From: Saccoglossus kowalevskii
Taxonomy: Eukaryota > Hemichordata > Enteropneusta > Harrimaniidae
Reading direction: 5' to 3'
DNA length: 16,859 nucleotides
NCBI RefSeq assembly: GCF_000003605.2
Contig: NW_003134840.1
Span: 11,946 to 28,804, forward strand
The position numbers and the translations under genes were made by a program. Every line of letters starts with the position of its first letter. Positions within the stretch are counted from its first letter, which is position 1. Under the pieces are notes generated by a model. It did no database searches. It was given only the letters and a program-made list of their open reading frames with translations, and was not told the origin of the DNA. Positions 1-8,969 of the stretch are shown piece after piece.

Positions 1-281
1 AACATTCACCTTGAAAATTCAAGATGAAGAGCTTCTTGCAGCCAACAATTTACACCACATTTTTGCTTCAGCACTCAAACTATGCGATGAATCATATTTT
101 CAAACATATTTTTTTACACGTTTTTTCGATGTCTTAGTAGATTTTCCATATTTTTAGTGGGTTTATAAAAAGGAGATGTAGCCATTGAAGTCTATTCAGA
201 CCGCTTCTAAACTGCCACTTGATGCATATTATTTTAGCGCCCTCTAAAACAGATTTACAGTAAACCAAAAAAATTACATAC

Positions 282-896
282 TGTAAGAAACTTGATGGTA
301 TGCCATTGGTTAGTGCATTTAATTTGTTTGATGCAATCATTTTGCCAGCTATTTCTTATGGTAGTGATATTGGGGTACGAAAATTCGGAAATCGAGAGGG
401 TACAGACAACATTTTGCAGATATTTATATAGCGTTAATAGTTGTACAAACAATGTAGCGATGTTGGACGAATGTGGAAGGCTGCCATTATGCTGTGGTTA
501 TTTCAAGCGTTGTATCTCATATTGGTTAAAATTACTTGAAGTAAAAAATAGCTGGAACCCCAAAACATGTTACACATGCTTAAACGATTAGACATGACCG
601 GCAGACTTACTTGGGAAACCCACATAAAAATCTCCTGTACAAATATGGTTTCGGCATTGTCTGGTTTGCAAAACTAATGCAGTGATACGTTTGAATTTAG
701 CATGGGAGAAAATGAAAATCACTTTGTTTTTATATGTCCATTTCATAATGATCTAAGGGCTGATCTTTTGTCAATAACCCTATGCAATTATGCAAATACT
801 GACAGTCTGGACTTACTTCATCGCTACACAAACTGCCACACCATATATCAACTAGCTCAGTCTGTATCTTTTAAAACTTTTCAAGCGACGAGATGA
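282..896 (+). mobile_element. Degraded non-LTR retrotransposon (LINE) ORF2 3' end
   Basis: This region holds C-terminal reverse-transcriptase remains in at least three frames. From about 306 it reads VSAFNLFDAIILPAISYGSD, the block normally followed by I-W-G. After a frameshift near 375 comes GYENSEIERVQTTFCRYLY with MLDECGRLPLCCGYFKRC and ISYWLKLL. After another shift near 575 comes LKRLDMTGRLTWETHIK, and then LLYKYGFGIVWFAK in a third frame. The 702-896 frame reads MGENENHFVFICPFHNDLR, the H-x4-C part of the terminal zinc-knuckle motif. About 100-130 residues between the last two pieces are missing compared with the usual arrangement. Family recognition is from memory of invertebrate LINE proteins; the clade is unresolved. 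Confidence 0.85.
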
Positions 897-1760
897 ATAT
901 GAATTCAGCTTAACTTAGTACCATGTGTTTAAATGGATATTTTATTGTTTTTAAAACGTGCTATGCACTTTTCTACCCATTACATTTTGTATGATGGGAT
1001 GATAAATAAAATTACATAATACAAAATTGACTAATACTAAAGTGAATAATTGTAGACAGATTCGACATGAAATCGTGTCACTTTTATGTGCGCTAACATC
1101 TGCGAAGAGCTCGTGAGTAGCATTTTGCTTAGACAATAATGCTAAGATAGTACAGTCTTGTCATTTTTGTGTACAACATATTGCCGTAATGGATCTAGGG
1201 TGTGGGTGTGTTTGTCTGTGAGTGGGGAATGGCTCAAGACCCCTTCTCTAAAATAGTAAAATAGTTCAAAGATGTTATGTGAAATAACTTACCAACGTAA
1301 CACAAAGTAAACCAATTGAATTTAAAACTGAGAATATAAAAATGTCTGTAACAGAGCTCAGACACTTTTTGAATATTAAACCATTTACACGTTTCACATC
1401 AAATATATTATTGTTGTTTTCGAACCTCATATTCAAAAGTGCTGGCTACAGGCCTGACCGATCAAAGACCAACAACCAACGTCGAATAATAAACCTCACA
1501 AAACGCCTTTTTCTTATTTAACAGTTTCCAGAACATGACAAGGGGGAACATAAAAGTCAAGGTAAAGTCATGGTGTGCCTTATATTACGAAAAAAATTTA
1601 GGAAACATATGAATATCCTCTGTGGTGAAGTGGTATTTATAATGTCCGTGGTATTTTTTTAGAAAGTTTTACAATTAAATCAAATATCCAATGATACCGG
1701 AATATTTATTTTATTATTTTAACAATGGTCACGCGAGATTTCTTTACACCAAAATAAGTC
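897..1760. other. No gene seen; short hairpin near 1334-1376
   Basis: This AT-rich stretch follows the LINE fragment and part of it may be the element's 3' UTR. It has no convincing coding signal on either strand. A small imperfect hairpin (AATATAAAAATGTCTG against CAGACACTTTTTGAATATT) spans about 1334-1376. A GT-rich patch lies near 1200-1225. Confidence 0.5.
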
Positions 1761-1762
1761 TC

Positions 1763-1990
1763 AAACATTTGTTAAGACATTTATTCTCTCAATTTTAACA
1801 TCTTGCAATGGTCGAAAATAGCAAATACATGGCTAATATTTGTCAAAAATTTTTTGCTCTCAATTTAACAAATTGTAATGGTGGAAATTAATTAAACGAC
1901 AATATATCTAATCGCAAATACATGGCCAATATTTGTCAACACATTCATTCTTCAATTTAACAACTTGAAATGGTGGAAATTAAGTATTAC
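1763..1990. repeat. Tandem repeat, about 2.5 diverged copies, period about 93
   Basis: Copies start at 1821 and 1914, both with GCAAATACATGG, then C/TAATATTTGTCAA, CTTCAATTTAACAA or CTCAATTTAACAA, and AATGGTGGAAATTAA. A shorter copy at about 1763-1820 has the ATTTGTTAAG, CTCAATTTTAACA and AATGGTCGAAAATA blocks. The units are diverged by substitutions and small indels. No coding or known satellite identity is evident. Confidence 0.8.
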
Positions 1991-2470
1991 CACTACTTGA
2001 ATGTTTAATTATTTGTTATCATTCGAACTTACCAGCCGACTGTGCACAAGAGAGTATCATTATTGTGCGATATGAACAGGAACGTGTCTTGGCATTAGGA
2101 TTAGAGTCGGGACAGGTATGGTCAACGCAAACACCACACCCAAGATGTACACTAACGGCTTATGCCATACATATAGTTTACAGAAGCTGAAAACACAAAA
2201 TTGACAGTATTGTTTGGCAATTGTGACTAAATAATCGAAATATGTAGTATTATACTATTAGCGTAAAACCATCTCCCATTCGGTAAATTTTGTATTGACC
2301 ACCTAGAGATTACTAATTCCCCCTTTCTAAACCTTGCCCCCTAAATAACATATCGCCCTTTTTAGAATGTACTGACCCACAAATTAATGAATGTACATGA
2401 GCACAGAAACGCACGTCATGAATAAATTAGCATAAGTTTTAAAACATTGAATAAAGTGCGTCTTTTGGAA
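1991..2470. other. No gene seen
   Basis: I find no open frame of note and no repeat pair in this AT-rich spacer between the tandem repeat and the next inverted-repeat element. Confidence 0.5.
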
Positions 2471-2885
2471 TTATGCTGGAATTTCCAACTACAAATGTTT
2501 GAAGTAGTAAAAAAAAATAAGGAGAAAGAAATACAAATTATAAATTAATTATGATTATGATTATAGAAAATTATATTGCATGTTTTATTAATTACTGATC
2601 CAAATTTACCGTGCGTAATGCATTCGTTGCGTAATTTCAAATTGTTCCGACATTTACATAACAGGTTGAGCTACGGACCAAAGACAATGAATTTATTTTC
2701 ATACTGATTGAAGATGTTTTACACAACAAAAATGTAAATGCTGGAAAGCAAAATAAAGAAAAGGTGAAAGTAAAAAATAAACAAAACAACACTGGTCACG
2801 ATGATGTATTTACAGTTGGCGCAAAAACGGCATGAGACTAAAAATAGAAAAGTTGTGAAACGCATTTTTCAAATTCCTACAAATC

Positions 2886-2990
2886 AAAGAAAAAATTCCA
2901 TAGAACACTTTCCTGGGGTGTTTGAAACCAAAAATTAGCGAAGGCCTTCAAATACCCCGGGAAGTGTTCCATGTTCTTCTTGTAATTAGG
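2886..2990. repeat. Hairpin-forming inverted repeat
   Basis: GAACACTTTCCTGGGGTGTT at 2903-2922 pairs with AATACCCCGGGAAGTGTTCC at 2951-2970. The match weakens outward on both sides to about 2886 and 2990. The loop is about 20 bases (ACCAAAAATTAGCGAAGG region). It lies inside the larger inverted-repeat element and may be a subterminal structure or a small inserted palindrome. Confidence 0.75.
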
Positions 2991-3516
2991 TGTTCGTATG
3001 CAAAGGATCTTCAACACAAAAACGACGAATTCGGTCGAACTTTGTTAGCGGTTGGCTTAATATTACCCCAACAGATCGTTTGGCTGTGAAAGATTGGTAT
3101 TTTTTTCTGAAAAAAAAAATGCTTTTCACAACTTGTCTCTTTATTTAGTTTCTTGCTGTATTCAAAATGGTGGCCCCATAGTATTCCGGAAGGTGTTCAC
3201 GAGGCAATTCATAAGGCAGCAAATCCAGAATCACACATACGTAAAAACACGTTTTACCCAAAATATATGTATATGGACGTCGCTTGATATCAAATCGAAA
3301 TTTGTAGTGATAATACTTTATCAATATAAAAGTATTTGATTTACGAAGACAGTTATTCCCTGAAAAAGTTGTAGATGTCAGGGGAACGCAGTAAAATCTA
3401 AAAAGATGTCATTAGCAGTGAATGCAATCCTGAACAAAACAAGGTTCAATCAGTATGCAATTTAGATACATTGTCTTTGTTCCGTAGGTCATCCGGGTCA
3501 TGGAAACGTACGGAAT

Positions 3517-3668
3517 GGGGGAGTCGTCACCTGTGCATGCGTCAGATGGCCATAGCGTGTCATTGTTTAAAAACAATCATCCACCCATGAGCCTTTAAGT
3601 TTTTAGCGTGTGTTGTTATCGTCGCTTGGGACTCAAAACCCGCGCGTGCGCAGGTGAAGACCCTCCCG
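3517..3668. mobile_element. Small foldback/MITE-like insert nested in the right arm
   Basis: GGGGGAGTCGTCACCTGTGC at 3517-3536 pairs, with a two-base gap and a few mismatches, with the reverse complement of GCGCAGGTGAAGACCCTCCC at 3649-3668. The enclosed 152 bp fall within the roughly 200-bp interruption of the right arm of the 2470-3845 element, so it probably inserted later. It is more GC-rich than its surroundings. No target duplication could be assigned. Confidence 0.6.
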
Positions 3669-3845
3669 CTTTAACTGTGTTTGGGGAAAATAATTTGAAA
3701 TTACGCACTGAATGCATTATTCATTGTAAATATGGGTCTATGATAAATAAATTATGAAGTATAATGTTTCGAAATCATAAATGATCCATATTTTTCATCT
3801 TTTTACTGCTTTAAATACTGGTAGTTAGAAAGAGTGGCTGGTTAT

Positions 3846-5570
3846 CATGATAATAACTCACAGTATTCTTCATGGTATTACCATATGTTGGCGGAATACA
3901 TCGAAACGATAAAATGCATGAAGCAAATGATTCACATGAAGTGCACAGTCATTATTTTTCTTTGACTCGGTTCCAGTACTTTGCCAATGGCTCCTGTTCC
4001 GGTGAGTCGCTTATCCCTTTCTGTTATACTAAATATCGTCGAGGGCAGTATGACAAATAGAAATGACAAGCGCATACACGAGGGCAGAGACAGGAAATCG
4101 AGCAATAGTTTATTAGCCTTTTAACAATTTCATAATAACGCGTAGCTACTGTGCATTTCATAAAATGTGTTTAATAGACATTTATAAAATATTTAAAACA
4201 TTCACCCCGGAAGATCCTCGCGCTTCATTCAAATATAAAGAAAACACTTTTGGTAACGTCCAGCACATACGAATCTATGTAGGTTCTTAAGATCATGCAT
4301 CCTAATTGATTGATCGATTGATTAAATACTTAATTATATAATCAATCAATTTATTCATTCATTATACACTATATAATATCATCATCAGCTGATATTGATC
4401 GATATTGTATAGTTGTTGAAATAAACAGAGGGTTGTGTTATATGATCTGGTGGGTAGGGATATACACAACTGTGGGAAACTAAGTAACAATATGTCGTAT
4501 TCTCATAGAAAGTTTGTATTTATATGCTTTCAATGATAAGGTTCTTTTCTTATATGATGTTTGCAGTGCAGGCATTTTTTAACCTTACGTTTGACTTTGT
4601 GCTGTATTATGGTATTCTTTCAGCTTCATAAAGGATAATTTCATGTGATTTGATGTTGAACAGGAAGTAGTTAATAACTAAACGCGATGTTAAAAAAAAA
4701 ACATGTCTAACTAGCATTTTGTAACACTGTAGTTTCAGATTTGTTAAGATTACTATAACACTTTGAATAGGATTCCTATAGGATCCTTTAAGAATAACAG
4801 TTATAGTTATATAGTTATAGTTCAAATGGAATTCCATTCACGTCGTATAGAACTTGCATTGTGCCCCTGGAGAACAATGTTCCAAAATCGTTATAAAACA
4901 ATTTCTTATAGTAAATTTACAAGAGTAAATAATTCCAAAATAAACAATGATTCCAAAATCAAATTTATGTTCACAATTGGACATTTGACTGAATACAGAT
5001 TGTTATTTGACACAGAAAGTCCCTGTGCCATGAACATTTCACGTTTTTCGAGAAAAAAATGCGAGGTGCACAATAACCGATACAGAGGGTTCTTACCACG
5101 TGAACCGAACACAGACTGAGATTTTTGTTCCCTTATTAAAATAGTTTAATTAGCATTTAATTTCAGTAAATGTACATTACTTGAAAGGTCAATATACTGC
5201 ATTCATGATATTCATTGTTCGACTCGATATGTTTCTGTTCTCGGAGGGTCTACACTGAAGTCATACTTTCAAGTTAATGGCTGTTTTGTCATCAAGCTAC
5301 CACTAAACAAATATTCATTTTCCAGACGTTTATTTGGGTATTATAATTGAAATAAAAGACTCCGCACTGTCCATTATTGCGGGTTATACATAAACACTAT
5401 CAGAGATTGTATGGCGTCATAGTTTATAGCTTTATATTACTAGTTTCACACGATAATATAAACCTATAATTGCAAGTAAATTCTTGTCAACAAAATAGCC
5501 CCATAAATGTACTATTTTTTTGACATGTGATGGATGACCTATATATTATTAATACAATATAGTGCTGTGG
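3846..5570. other. No gene seen; short palindromic and simple repeats
   Basis: This stretch of about 1.7 kb has no supportable gene. A 118-codon open frame at 4763-5119 has no recognisable domain and is overlapped by an opposite-strand frame, so I do not call it. An 11-bp perfect inverted repeat AATTGATTGAT/ATCAATCAATT lies at 4304-4314 and 4341-4351. A short AGTTAT/TATAGT repeat lies at about 4799-4822. Confidence 0.5.
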
Positions 5571-5651
5571 CTATTCTGATAAAAGGGCTCGGAAAAAAGG
5601 AGTAACCCCTCCCCATGGTATAACAATTCATAATCATGTTTTCTCATTGCA

Positions 5652-6020
5652 TTGGGGTCTATGTGGTGGGAAATGGTTGGTTGTGAAAAAAATTAGGTTG
5701 TTTAACATATATTTTAGGTGCAATTTCAAATTTTCGTAATGGCGTGTTTACGAATTGAGATATAAATTTGACGAAAAATTGTGTTATTCTTTAACATATA
5801 TGCATATATTTGGTATCATTTTGTCTGTAAAACCTTGTTCTTTCCACAGCGTCATTGATAATATTTAGCTAGATTTTTTCACTGAATAACTTTTTTTCAG
5901 GTTTTTTTTTTTTTTTTTTTTTTTATTATCAAAAAGATCTCGAATTCTGAATATATAATCAGGTCACATTCCTGATTATCTCTTGTTGTACTGAGACTCC
6001 ATTCTGCTATAATTTGTATA
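5652..6020 (+). repeat. Left inverted-repeat arm of the 5.6-8.2 kb transposon
   Basis: This arm pairs with 7724-8138 in reverse complement with substitutions and indels. It contains a run of about 22 T at roughly 5901-5922 where the opposite arm has shorter, mixed sequence, so the two arms have diverged in length. Confidence 0.88.
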
Positions 6021-6189
6021 TTTGTGTTAATATGGTAATATAGTTTAAATGACCATAGCTAAAGTGCTAAATTATCGTCTTCCGTACCGTCTCTTCTGTT
6101 GATGTCGGTATGATTACATGGGTTACATTACATTACATTACTGTTTCTTCCATGCTCATCAATATTATAACTGGCCAAGTAGCTTCAGT

Positions 6190-7437
6190 AGAGGTGATAC
6201 AGAGTCTCAGTAACTTCATAGAGTTGGGACAAAACAAGCACACAGATTTGTGAAATGAAAGGTACCAGATCGACCAGTTTTTGGGATCCAGAAACCCGCA
6301 CTAAGGTACTAACATTTACAGACATGCATACGTCACTGTAAGGGGACAAGTCGACCAAACTGATGATAGATCGATGGCTTCTGGCAGTATCCAAACAACG
6401 TGATGTGGATTTGTAGACAGTACTACAACATGAACTAGCGGCAGTACCCCCTTCATTGTTCCATGATGATGGCAACATGCAAAAAAGCACCAAGGCCAAC
6501 CTTGCCATGAAGTTAGTGTTACATATTCATGACGTGCAAGCCTTATCCCAGTTTGAAGGATCTACGGCCTAGTGCCTACATATTTGATGGAATGGCATTG
6601 CTACAGGGTCAGCACGAGTTTCAGTTCCGAACATTTGAAGACCTGGCTCGCTACTGCTACAGAGAGTTATACTACTTTGAATGGGAGTTGAGGACGTTGT
6701 GGTTGTGTTTGATCGTCATGATGCCCCAAACTCCATCAAGCGCCAGGAAAGAGAGTTCGTCGTGGGGCTGTTGAAGCTGCTAGTCATATTATCACAGCTA
6801 GCCGAGTTGTGCCGTATTACCGAAAATTCTTGAAAATTTCTCGCTATAAAGCAGCAATTGCAGCTTATATTTTATGGAATAAGCCCCCACAGTCTTAACA
6901 GGAAACCAGAGCATTACCCTGGCCTGTGGTTTCACAGATGAAAAGCAGGCCAAAATGATCATGAATACCAGACCACAGATGTAGAGAACCTTTTGTGTAT
7001 ATCAACTGCACGTAAGTTTGTAATTGCCCTTCACAAAGGAAAGAAGAGAGTCCATGAATGCACCACTCTAGATGAGCTACGATACCATTTTGCCACTCAA
7101 ACAGACAAGCCAGCTTCATCTTTCCCACCTACAGAGGACGCATTCAATCAACATGTCATGCGTGCCAAATACCAGGTTGCCATCTGGACAAAAAGTCACC
7201 AGGCTCAACCAGAAATTTGGAACCCAGAAGGTAGTGGGTGGAAGCAGCACCATTAGGAATCTCACTCATCTTTACTGCACAGATGACAACTGCACCATTG
7301 CAAGAAAATGCCACTGCGTTACTTCTGGTCTGTTATGCACAGAAGTATGCTCATGTTGTAAATTAGATACCTTTTGCAGCAATGTCAAACAGTATCTCAC
7401 AGAACAGTCAGATGATGAGCTTTCAGGTGATAGATGA
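6190..7437 (+). pseudogene. Broken transposon-borne gene: Asp-Gly nuclease-like block and Cys-rich C-terminus
   Basis: This is a frameshifted copy of a multicopy protein family common in marine invertebrates, with many unnamed database entries. In order: QRDVDL, an in-frame TAG at 6414-6416, then AVPPSLFHDDGNMQKSTKAN; in a new frame LRPSAYIFDGMALLQGQ and TFEDLARYCY; in another frame DVVVVFDRHDAPNSIKRQER; then VPYYRKFLKISRYKAAIAAY; then LTGNQSITLACGFTDEKQ. An open stretch 6993-7256 gives STARKFVIALHKGKKR, ASSFPPTEDAFNQHVMRAKY and WTKSHQAQPE. A final frame 7245-7437 reads LTHLYCTDDNCTIARKCHC and LLCTEVCSCC. The part normally carrying the E-A-D-T-R and G-C/N-D motifs, about 150 residues, is absent near 6960-6990. 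The FDG-M-A-L-x-Q block resembles the first Asp of PIN/XPG-like nucleases. Function of the intact family is not established here. Confidence 0.8.
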
Positions 7438-7723
7438 TGCATACAATTCAGATGGTGACTAAGAAAAACATTTAATTAGAGAAAGGGAGCTTCTCTAGAA
7501 ATAATCGGCTTTACAACAGTACCATTTGTCAATCACACGATCACTACTGCCATGCAGCATTGAATAGGACTATATTTTGTTGGCATAGACATTTCATTGT
7601 TATTACTATATAATCGTGTAATCATATTGATATGCATACATAAATATCATAGAAAGAGACTTATGAAACACTGTAATTTATTTAGTATAGCACCAATGAT
7701 CGCAAATAAACAACACATATATT

Positions 7724-8138
7724 TATACAAATTATAGCAGGATGGGGTTTCAGTACAACCAAAGATAGTCAGAGATTGTTTTATGGGGATTGTGACCTGA
7801 TTATATATTCCAAATTCGGGATTTTTTTGACACTAATACCATGCTGTACCGGAAATTGAAGCAAAAATCATTAAAAAAGAGATTTTTCAATGAAAACAAA
7901 ATCTGGCTAAATATTATCATCACTGCTGTCAATATGGATAGAACAAGTTTTTACAAACAAAATGATGACACCAATTATATGCATATATGTTAAAAAATGT
8001 GACAATAACACAACTTTTTGTCGAATTTATTTTAATTCGTAAACACACCATTACGCAAATTAGTAATTGCACCCAAAATATATGTTAAACAACCTAAACT
8101 TTTTCACAACTACCCATTTCCCACCCCAGAGACCCCAA
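7724..8138 (-). repeat. Right inverted-repeat arm of the 5.6-8.2 kb transposon
   Basis: The reverse complement matches 5652-6020. It is about 45 bp longer than the left arm because of indels in the T-rich and mid-arm parts. Confidence 0.88.
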
Positions 8139-8245
8139 CCCAGACCTGAAACACGTAATGTTTCTGCATTTGGGGCACGCCCTCTACTTTGATTTTTTTA
8201 AATTCCACATATATTAAACACTTTGGGGGTTAGTATGTTGAGTAA

Positions 8246-8892
8246 ATTAAAGCTATTATTTCCTTTCCCCCCCCCCCCAAAAAAAATAAATGGTTTCCTG
8301 AAAACTATACGTGAGCAGGTTACCATCTTAATTTGGTCTTATCACGTGCTGGGCACTGCTGATTATTTGCGTCCCATGTCTCGCTTTCGCATTGATGGAT
8401 TGTATCGCGTTGTTGCAGACAGAGAACCTGAAAGCGAGGCTTAGATTGCAAATTAATCAACAATCGCCGCCACATGATAAAAGCAAAATACAACGAATCA
8501 TTACAAACTTTGCACAAATTAATTAACTCTCATGGACTCCGAGATGAGTTATTTGCAGTTTCAAATCTTCTAGCAATGGAGCGATTATGTGATGTTAATG
8601 GGTGAATAGCCGCCCAGAGACGATATGGTTTTGATCTACATGTATATGGGATGACATGTAATTATATAGAGCAATTCACTGATTATTTGAAACAGAAATA
8701 TGCTTGGTTTTTGTTTGTTTCCATATGCACATTTATGTCATCATGGCATTTTATGACCAGTGTTCGAAGTAAACTGTATCTAGTGGTTCATTGGGCGAAG
8801 ATAAAAACTTATGTCTGAATAATGAGGATTGGTTTTTGTGTTCTGCCGCGTGTGCAAATTCACGTACGTTGATGATCTGAGGGGTCGATGCT
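8246..8892. other. No gene seen; 3' flank of the transporter gene
   Basis: This contains the presumed 3' UTR and downstream flank of the minus-strand transporter. A C10 tract lies near 8269-8278. Two overlapping opposite-strand open frames of 73 and 65 codons around 8223-8517 show no family features and share a GAAAGCGAG/CTCGCTTTC inverted pair. Confidence 0.45.
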
Positions 8893-8969
8893 TCAGTAAA
8901 CTGCGGTCGTCATATTTCCAACAAGAGAGTCAGGCACATATAAGCGCGGACCTTCATCGTACAGCAGAC
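8893..8969 (-). CDS. SLC28A-like: CNT terminal exon: short C-tail and stop
   Basis: This is a 77-base exon following acceptor TTTCTACAG at 8970. It completes the split Gly codon and reads LLYDEGPRLYVPDSLVGN, then MTTAVY and TGA at 8893-8895. Joined to the preceding exon this makes CIAGLLY, matching C-M-A-G-I-L-Y at the same point of human CNTs. The tail contains an N-M-T glycosylation sequon, plausible because the CNT C-terminus faces outside the cell. It is shorter than the vertebrate tails. No AATAAA was found downstream on this strand; two CATAAA variants lie at 8732-8737 and 8749-8754. Confidence 0.85.

Larger units (their letters stand above)
2470..3845. mobile_element. Inverted-repeat element (non-autonomous DNA transposon or foldback), diverged
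   Basis: The left flank reads forward and the right flank reads in reverse complement as the same diverged sequence. The left arm runs about 2480-2650 and the right arm about 3690-3830; the best block is TGCGTAATTTCAAATT at about 2629-2644 with its complement at about 3691-3706. A further inner block pairs 2671-2712 (CTACGGACCAAAGACAATG) with 3445-3487. The right arm is interrupted by about 200 bp (3488-3689) that the left arm lacks. The interior has no supported gene; an 81-codon open frame at 3094-3339 shows no recognisable features. Exact termini and target duplication were not resolved. Confidence 0.75.
5600..8190 (+). mobile_element. Decayed DNA transposon with long terminal inverted repeats
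   Basis: Two arms match each other in inverted orientation over about 370-415 bp: left core 5652-6020, right core 7724-8138. Shared blocks include TTGGGGTCT, TAGGTTGTTTAACATATATT, GTGTTTACGAATT, TTAACATATATGCATATA, GATAATATTTAGC, GAATATATAATCAGGTCACA and CTGCTATAATTTGTATA. Similarity fades outward to about 5600 and 8190; a GCCCTCT near 8180 could mark the right terminus. Between the arms lies a broken gene of a multicopy invertebrate family. The nuclease-like gene plus Cys-rich C-terminus is consistent with what I recall of Academ-type elements, but that assignment is inference. No target duplication was resolved. Confidence 0.85.

Noticed and set aside
4763-5119. 118-codon plus-strand open frame
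   Set aside because: Low-complexity AT-rich content, no domain, membrane or family features, and an overlapping opposite-strand frame of similar size; no splice partners seen.
6185-6508. 107-codon minus-strand open frame beginning MARLALVLFCML (signal-peptide-like)
   Set aside because: It is antisense to the transposon gene remnant, which matches a known family on the plus strand; the hydrophobic start is a shadow.
6895-7128. 77-codon minus-strand open frame
   Set aside because: Antisense shadow of the Cys-rich transposon gene remnant on the plus strand.
8223-8517. Overlapping opposite-strand open frames of 73 and 65 codons
   Set aside because: No recognisable protein features; one begins at a poly-C/poly-A junction.
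8732-8754. CATAAA variants as the transporter polyadenylation signal
   Set aside because: Weak variant hexamers in AT-rich DNA with no supporting downstream element visible; noted only in the terminal exon entry.
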